Below, one piece after another: positions 12,463 through 17,327 of a stretch of DNA of 17,327 bases; position 1 is the first letter of the stretch; each line of letters starts with the position of its first letter. The notes under the pieces are model-generated. The model did no database searches and was not told the DNA's origin. It saw only the letters and a list, made by a program, of their open reading frames with translations. This DNA is from JAWVEV01 sp033856535 (lineage in GTDB: Bacteria > Actinomycetota > Thermoleophilia > Miltoncostaeales > Miltoncostaeaceae), in contig JAWVEV010000218.1 in assembly GCA_033856535.1 (NCBI GenBank), positions 1-17,327 of the forward strand, read 5' to 3'. The translations under genes and the position numbers were made by a program.

Positions 12463-13926
12463 ATGGCTCAGCCCGCGTCCACGAGCGACGCGACCACGCC
12501 CGACCCCCGCCGCTGGAGCGCGCTGGCGGTCCTGGGCGTGGCGTACCTCATGGTGGTGCTCGACGTCTCGATCGTGAACGTCGCGCTGCCCTCGATCCAG
12601 ACGGACCTCGACTTCGCGCCGGCCGACCTCCAGTGGGTCGTCAGCGGCTACGCGCTGACCTTCGGCGGCTTCCTGCTGCTGGGCGGGCGGGCCGGCGACC
12701 TCTTGGGGCGCCGGCGGCTGTTCATGGTCGGCCTGCTGCTCTTCGCGGTCTTCTCGGCCAGCTGCGCGCTGGCCACCTCCGACGGAATGCTGATCGCGGC
12801 CCGGCTGCTCCAGGGCGCCGCGTCTGCCGTGCTGGCGCCGTCGGTCTTCTCGATCACCATGGTCACGTTCACCGAGGGCGCCGAGCGCAACAAGGCGCTC
12901 GGGATCCTGGGCGCGATCGCCGGCGCCGGCGCCGCCATCGGTGTGCTGCTCGGCGGCATCCTCACCGAGTACGCCGGCTGGCGCTGGGTCTTCTGGATCA
13001 ACGTCCCGATCGGCCTGATCTCGCTGCTGCTGGTGCCGCGCTTCGTGCGCGAGAGCAAGGTTCAGGGCCTGACGCGCAGCTTCGACGCCTTCGGCGCCGG
13101 CGCGGTCACCGGCGGCCTGCTGCTCCTGGTCTTCGGCCTCACGCAGGCCAACCAGGAGGGCTGGACCTCGGCCCAGACCATCGGCGTGCTCGCGGTCGCC
13201 GCCGTCCTGCTGATCGCCTTCCTGGTGATCGAGTCGCGGAACCGCCACGCGCTGATGCCGCTCGGGTTCTTCCGCCGAAGGACGCCCACCGGGGCGAACA
13301 TCGTCGGCTTCGGCCTGGGCACGGTCGTGTTCAGCATGTTCTTCCTGCTGTCGCTCTACATGCAGCAGGTGCTCGGTTTCTCCGCCCTGGAGACCGGCGT
13401 CGGCTACCTGGCGGTGGCGCTCACCGCGGTCTTCGCGTCGGGCATCGCGCAGGCGTTGGTGACGCGCCTCGGCGTGAAGCCGGCGCTCACCTTCGGGCTC
13501 GCGTCGATCCTCGCCGGCCTGGTCTGGTTCACCCAGATCTCGGTCGACGGCACCTACTTCCGCGACCTTTTCGGCGGCTTCATCCTGATCGGGATCGGGC
13601 TCGGCTTCTCGTTCGTGCCGGTGTCGATCGCCGCGCTGGCCGGGGTGCCGGGGCAGGAGGCCGGCCTGGCCTCGGGCCTGATCAACACGGTGCAGCAGAT
13701 CGGCGGCGCGCTCGGCGTCGCGATCCTGACCACCGTGTCGACCACCCGCTCCGAGGACCTCATGGATCGGGGCATCGACGCGCCGCACGCACTGACCGAG
13801 GGCTTCAGCGTCGCCTTCTGGGTGGCCGCCGGCTTCGCCGCCGCCGCCATCCTGGCGACGCTGGTCACCCTGCGCCGCTCGGACCTCGCCGCTCCGCCGG
13901 CGGCGCACGCGCCGGCCGGCCTCTAG
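12463..13926 (+). CDS. MFS transporter, DHA2 (EmrB/QacA-type) drug exporter
   Basis: The 487-residue product begins at ATG 12463, eight bases after AGGAGG (12449-12454). The length and hydrophobicity pattern fit the 14-helix DHA2 family. LDVSIVNVALPSI (about 33-45) is the family's first-helix motif. GGRAGDLLGRRRLF (about 74-87) is MFS motif A. QGAASAVLAPSVFS (about 115-128) and GAGAAIGVLLGG (about 146-157) fit the antiporter region, and GWRWVFWINVPIG follows. NTVQQIGGALGVAI lies near the C-terminus. These proteins export drugs, detergents or dyes using the proton gradient. The actual substrate is unknown. A MerR-type promoter upstream suggests induction by a toxic or redox-active compound. 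The ABC exporter genes follow 101 bases downstream on the same strand. Confidence 0.94.
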   Translation: MAQPASTSDATTPDPRRWSALAVLGVAYLMVVLDVSIVNVALPSIQTDLDFAPADLQWVVSGYALTFGGFLLLGGRAGDLLGRRRLFMVGLLLFAVFSASCALATSDGMLIAARLLQGAASAVLAPSVFSITMVTFTEGAERNKALGILGAIAGAGAAIGVLLGGILTEYAGWRWVFWINVPIGLISLLLVPRFVRESKVQGLTRSFDAFGAGAVTGGLLLLVFGLTQANQEGWTSAQTIGVLAVAAVLLIAFLVIESRNRHALMPLGFFRRRTPTGANIVGFGLGTVVFSMFFLLSLYMQQVLGFSALETGVGYLAVALTAVFASGIAQALVTRLGVKPALTFGLASILAGLVWFTQISVDGTYFRDLFGGFILIGIGLGFSFVPVSIAALAGVPGQEAGLASGLINTVQQIGGALGVAILTTVSTTRSEDLMDRGIDAPHALTEGFSVAFWVAAGFAAAAILATLVTLRRSDLAAPPAAHAPAGL

Positions 13927-13947
13927 GCGCTCCGGCGACGGATCGGG

Positions 13948-13970
13948 CCGCCGGGCGACGAGCCCGGCGG
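13948..13970. terminator. hairpin after the MFS gene
   Basis: CCGCCGGGC (13948-13956) and GCCCGGCGG (13962-13970) form a perfect 9-bp stem with a five-base loop, GACGA, 22 bases after the MFS stop. There is no T-run. It could terminate or reduce transcription into the ABC exporter genes. Confidence 0.4.
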
Positions 13971-14027
13971 GCTCCGGCCGTCCCGGCGAGTGACGCGACG
14001 ATCACCAGCCCACGGGAGGAGCCCAGG

Positions 14028-15007
<980 letters not shown>

Positions 15008-15011
<4 letters not shown>

Positions 15012-15853
15012 GCACCGCACCCCCCTCGGCGCCGCCCGAGCCGCTCGAGCAGGAGGCCATCGGCCGGGCGCTCGCCTCGGGCCCGCGGCCGCCGCGGGCG
15101 ACGGTCCTCTCGGCCGTGCTCACCTTCGGCTGGCGCGGGCTGCTGAAGATCAAGCACGTCCCCGAGCAGCTCATCGACGTGACCATCACCCCGGTCCTGT
15201 TCACGCTGATGTTCACGTACCTGTTCGGCGGCGCGATCGCCGGCTCCACCGGCGACTACCTGCAGTTCATCCTCCCCGGCATCCTGGTGATGTCGGTGCT
15301 CTTCACGACGGTCTACTCCGGGGTGACGCTCAACACCGACATGACCAAGGGCGTGGTCGCCCGCTTCCGATCGCTGCCCGTGCCCCGGCCGGCGCCGCTG
15401 CTGGGCGCGGTGCTGGGCGACAGCGTGCGCTACCTGATCGCCGGAACCGCGGTCGTGGTGCTCGGCGTGGCGCTGGGCTTCCGCCCCGACGGCGGCGTGG
15501 GCGGGGTGGTGGCCGCCGTGCTGCTGGTGGTCCTGTTCTCGTTCAGCCTGGCGTGGGTCTGGACCTGGCTCGGCCTGATCCTGCGAGCCTCGAACGCCGT
15601 GACGAACGTCGGCTTCATGGCGCTCTTCCCGCTCACCTTCCTGAGCAACGCGTTCGTGGAGCCGGACACGCTGCCCGGGCCCCTCGAGGCGTTCGTCGAC
15701 GTCAACCCGATCTCGCACCTGATCACCGCGACGCGCGAGCTGATGGACGGCGCCGCGTCGGCCGGCGAGGTGGGCCTGGTGATCGCCGTCTCGGCGGGCC
15801 TGACGGCCGTCTTCGCCCCGCTCACGATGCACCTGTACCGGAGCCGCGGGTAG
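15008..15853 (+). CDS. ABC-2 type permease, DrrB-like
   Basis: The 281-residue product starts at ATG 15008, overlapping the ATPase stop (ATGA). A Pro-rich cytoplasmic N-terminus (about 1-50) is followed by six predicted membrane helices: ITPVLFTLMFTYLFGG (about 60-75), FILPGILVMSVLFTTVYSG, YLIAGTAVVVLGVALGF, VVAAVLLVVLFSFSLAWVW, VGFMALFPLTFLSNAFV and a last helix near residue 255. The conserved MTKGVVARFRSLPVPR loop (about 114-129) and the FLSNAFVEPDTLPG stretch (about 212-225) are typical of the ABC-2/DrrB family. With the preceding ATPase it forms a two-component exporter in the cell membrane. The gene is intact, ending at TAG 15851-15853. Confidence 0.94.
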
Positions 15854-15915
15854 GGCCATGCTCCCGCCCGCACCGGAATGGCGAGGGTCGCTCCCGGCCC
15901 GCAAGGCGAAGCCCC

Positions 15916-15932
15916 GCGGGCCTTCGGCCCGC
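15916..15932. terminator. hairpin downstream of the ABC permease gene
   Basis: GCGGGCC (15916-15922) and GGCCCGC (15926-15932) form a 7-bp stem with a TTC loop. A second copy of GGCCCGC just upstream (15897-15903) can pair with the same central GCGGGCC, so two exclusive stems are possible. It lies 62 bases after the permease stop and on the 3' side of the dioxygenase remnant, so it could serve as a terminator for both. Confidence 0.4.
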
Positions 15933-15975
15933 CGCCGCGCCGCGACTGGCTGCACAAGGAAGCCGCAGCGGCCCC

Positions 15976-16233
15976 GCGGTCCTCGCGGATGTCTCCGGAT
16001 CGCGTCGACGTCGAGAGAGAACGGACCCTCGGTCTGCTCGGGCGTGAGGGTGCACGCCGGCGCGTCGTCGAAGAGCCCCGCGTGATCCGGCCCGCGCCGG
16101 TCCCCGCGCTCGTCGCGGTCGTCCGCGGGGCGGCCGCCTCCTCGTCCCCGTCGCTCCCGCACGCCGCGAGCGCGGCCAGCCCCGCAGCCCCCGCCGCCGC
16201 CAGCGCCTGCGCGCGCGTGATCCTCGGCTCCAC
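15976..16233 (-). pseudogene. remnant of an intradiol dioxygenase-like lipoprotein gene
   Basis: From GTG 16231-16233 the minus strand encodes a lipoprotein-type or Tat-like N-terminus: MEPRITRAQAL, hydrophobic AAAGAAGLAALAAC (lipobox-like LAAC), then GSDGDEEAAA. In another frame comes HAGLFDDAPACTLTPEQTEGPF and LDVDAIR, the typical N-terminal segment of bacterial intradiol (protocatechuate 3,4-/catechol 1,2-dioxygenase-like) enzymes. The next family residues, DIREDR, are back in the first frame and end near 15976. Nothing further of the family follows, so the Fe-binding Tyr and His residues are missing. At least two frameshifts and a 3' truncation make it a pseudogene. It starts nine bases after the FAD oxidoreductase stop, so the two were probably once an operon. 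Confidence 0.72.
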
Positions 16234-16242
16234 GCCCCCGTT

Positions 16243-17327
16243 CTATCCCAGCTCGCGCCGCAGCGCGGCCCTCGCGGCCAGGTACCCGCACATCCCGTGC
16301 ACCCCGCCGCCCGGCGGCGTCGAGGACGAGCACAGGTAGACCCCGTGCAGCGGGGTCGCGTACGGGTTCGCCGCCAGCACCGGCCGTCCCACGGTCTGGC
16401 GCAGATCCTGCACCCCGCCGCCGATGTCGCCGCCCACGTAGTTCGGGTTGTCGCGCTCCAGGTCCGCCGGCAGGCGCGTCGACCGCGCGATCACCCGCTC
16501 CCGGAACCCGGGCGCGAAGCGCTCGATCTGCGCCTCGATCCGCGCGGTCATGTCCACCGTCGACCCGCCCGGCACGTGGCAGTACCCCCAGGCCGTGTGC
16601 TTCCCGTCGGGCGCGCGACCCGGGTCGATCAGCGTCTGCTGCGACAGCAGCACGTACGGCCGCTCGGGGATCCGCCCGCTCGTCACCTCGCGCTCGGAGG
16701 CGGCGATCTCGGGCATCGTCCCGCCCAGGTGGAGCGTCGCCGCCCGGGCGCACTCCGGCGCGCGCCAGGGGATCGGACCGTCCAGCGCCCAGTCCACCTT
16801 CACCACCCCGGGCCCGTACCGGTACCGCGCCAATCGGCGCCAGAACCGGCCCGGGATCCGCGCCCCCGCGATCCGGAGGAGCTGTCGCGGCGTCACGTCC
16901 AGCAGCACCGCCCGCGCGTCGGGCAGCTCGTCCAGGGAGCGCACCTCGCGCCCGGTCTCGATCTCCCCGCCCAGCCGGCGCAGCTCGTCGGCCATCCCGT
17001 CGGCGATGCGCTGCGATCCGCCGCGCACCACCGGCCAGCCGACCGCGTGCCCCAGCGCCATCAGCAGCAGCCCCACGCCGGCGCTCGGGCTCGACCCGAG
17101 CGGGAGCATGGAGTGCGCCGCGTTGCCGGCCAGCAGCGCGGCCGCCCGCTTGCCCGTGAAGCGGGAGCGCGCGAGCCCCTCGGCCGACCGCACCGCCAGC
17201 CGCCCGAAGCGCGCCATCGCCACCGGGTGGCGCGGCGGTCGGAGGGCCGGCCCGAGCACGGCGGGGAGGATCAGCGAGAGGTCGTTCGCTACCGGCCCCA
17301 TCAGCCGCTCGTAGGCCTCCCGGTCCG
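16243..17327 (-). CDS. FAD-dependent oxidoreductase, phytoene desaturase-like, 5' part missing
   Basis: The frame runs from the right edge (DREAYERLMGPVAND) to TAG at 16243-16245, giving about 361 residues. The N-terminal FAD-binding Rossmann motif would lie beyond the window. Recognisable parts are HPVAMARFGRLAVRS, AAALLAGNAAHSMLPL, the VVRGGSQRIADGMADELRRLGGEI segment (Gly-rich, typical of CrtI-type amine-oxidase-fold enzymes), and the C-terminal FAD-contacting LHGVYLCSSSTPPGGGVHGMCGYLAA. The family (COG1233-like) includes carotenoid desaturases and many uncharacterised actinobacterial oxidoreductases; the substrate here is unknown, and no carotenoid genes are visible. An internal ATG at 17301 is not the true start because homologous-looking sequence continues upstream. 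The intradiol-dioxygenase remnant follows on the same strand. Confidence 0.88.
   Translation of the reverse strand, partial: DREAYERLMGPVANDLSLILPAVLGPALRPPRHPVAMARFGRLAVRSAEGLARSRFTGKRAAALLAGNAAHSMLPLGSSPSAGVGLLLMALGHAVGWPVVRGGSQRIADGMADELRRLGGEIETGREVRSLDELPDARAVLLDVTPRQLLRIAGARIPGRFWRRLARYRYGPGVVKVDWALDGPIPWRAPECARAATLHLGGTMPEIAASEREVTSGRIPERPYVLLSQQTLIDPGRAPDGKHTAWGYCHVPGGSTVDMTARIEAQIERFAPGFRERVIARSTRLPADLERDNPNYVGGDIGGGVQDLRQTVGRPVLAANPYATPLHGVYLCSSSTPPGGGVHGMCGYLAARAALRRELG

Noticed and set aside
12214..13908. Minus-strand open frame of 564 codons opposite the MFS gene.
   Set aside because: It is Asp/Arg/Gln-rich shadow sequence without any motif, opposite a certain transporter gene.

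Overview
The window is very GC-rich (my estimate is above 70%), with a strong G/C preference at third codon positions, many GTG starts and Ala/Arg-rich proteins. The gene families (a DUF6458-type membrane protein, ETF genes, an RsbW-like ATPase, DrrA/DrrB-type ABC exporters, and Ala/Gly-rich sigma factors with long tails) suggest a chromosome segment from a high-GC actinobacterium, possibly of the Thermoleophilia/Solirubrobacterales type. That assignment is inference. I saw no rRNA, tRNA, CRISPR array, transposase or phage gene.

Left part (1-3855). The end of a DUF6458-like membrane protein gene is followed by a 48-residue hydrophobic protein. Convergent to them, on the minus strand, come etfB-etfA (electron transfer flavoprotein) with a corA-type Mg2+/Co2+ channel gene upstream. 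An RsbW-like ATP-binding protein gene is divergent from corA.

Central part (3862-10488). This is the most distinctive region. A predicted secreted alpha/beta hydrolase is divergent from two tandem paralogous sigma factors. Each sigma protein carries, in one chain, sigma regions 2 and 4, a C-x22-H-x3-C-x2-C zinc anti-sigma-like motif, a Gly/Ala-rich stretch, one predicted membrane segment and a long low-complexity tail. A secreted helical protein of unknown function follows. Between the second sigma gene and that protein is a 383-base spacer holding a decayed 276-base-offset direct repeat and four 30-base repeats. My reading is a self-contained envelope-sensing cluster in which the anti-sigma is fused to the sigma factor.

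Right-centre part (10552-15853). A luciferase-domain (DUF5519-like) protein, an ArsR-type regulator and a short SRPBCC protein lie on the minus strand. A two-copy inverted-repeat operator separates them from a clpP gene that carries a single-base frameshift. Then come a DHA2-type MFS exporter and a DrrA/DrrB-type ABC exporter on the plus strand. The MFS gene and the DUF5519-like gene each have a promoter of MerR/SoxR type, with a 20-base dyad inside a 19-base spacer. They may therefore belong to one regulon whose regulator is not in the window.

Right edge (15854-17327). A phytoene-desaturase-like FAD oxidoreductase gene runs off the window. Nine bases downstream of it is a frameshifted, truncated remnant of an intradiol dioxygenase-like lipoprotein gene.
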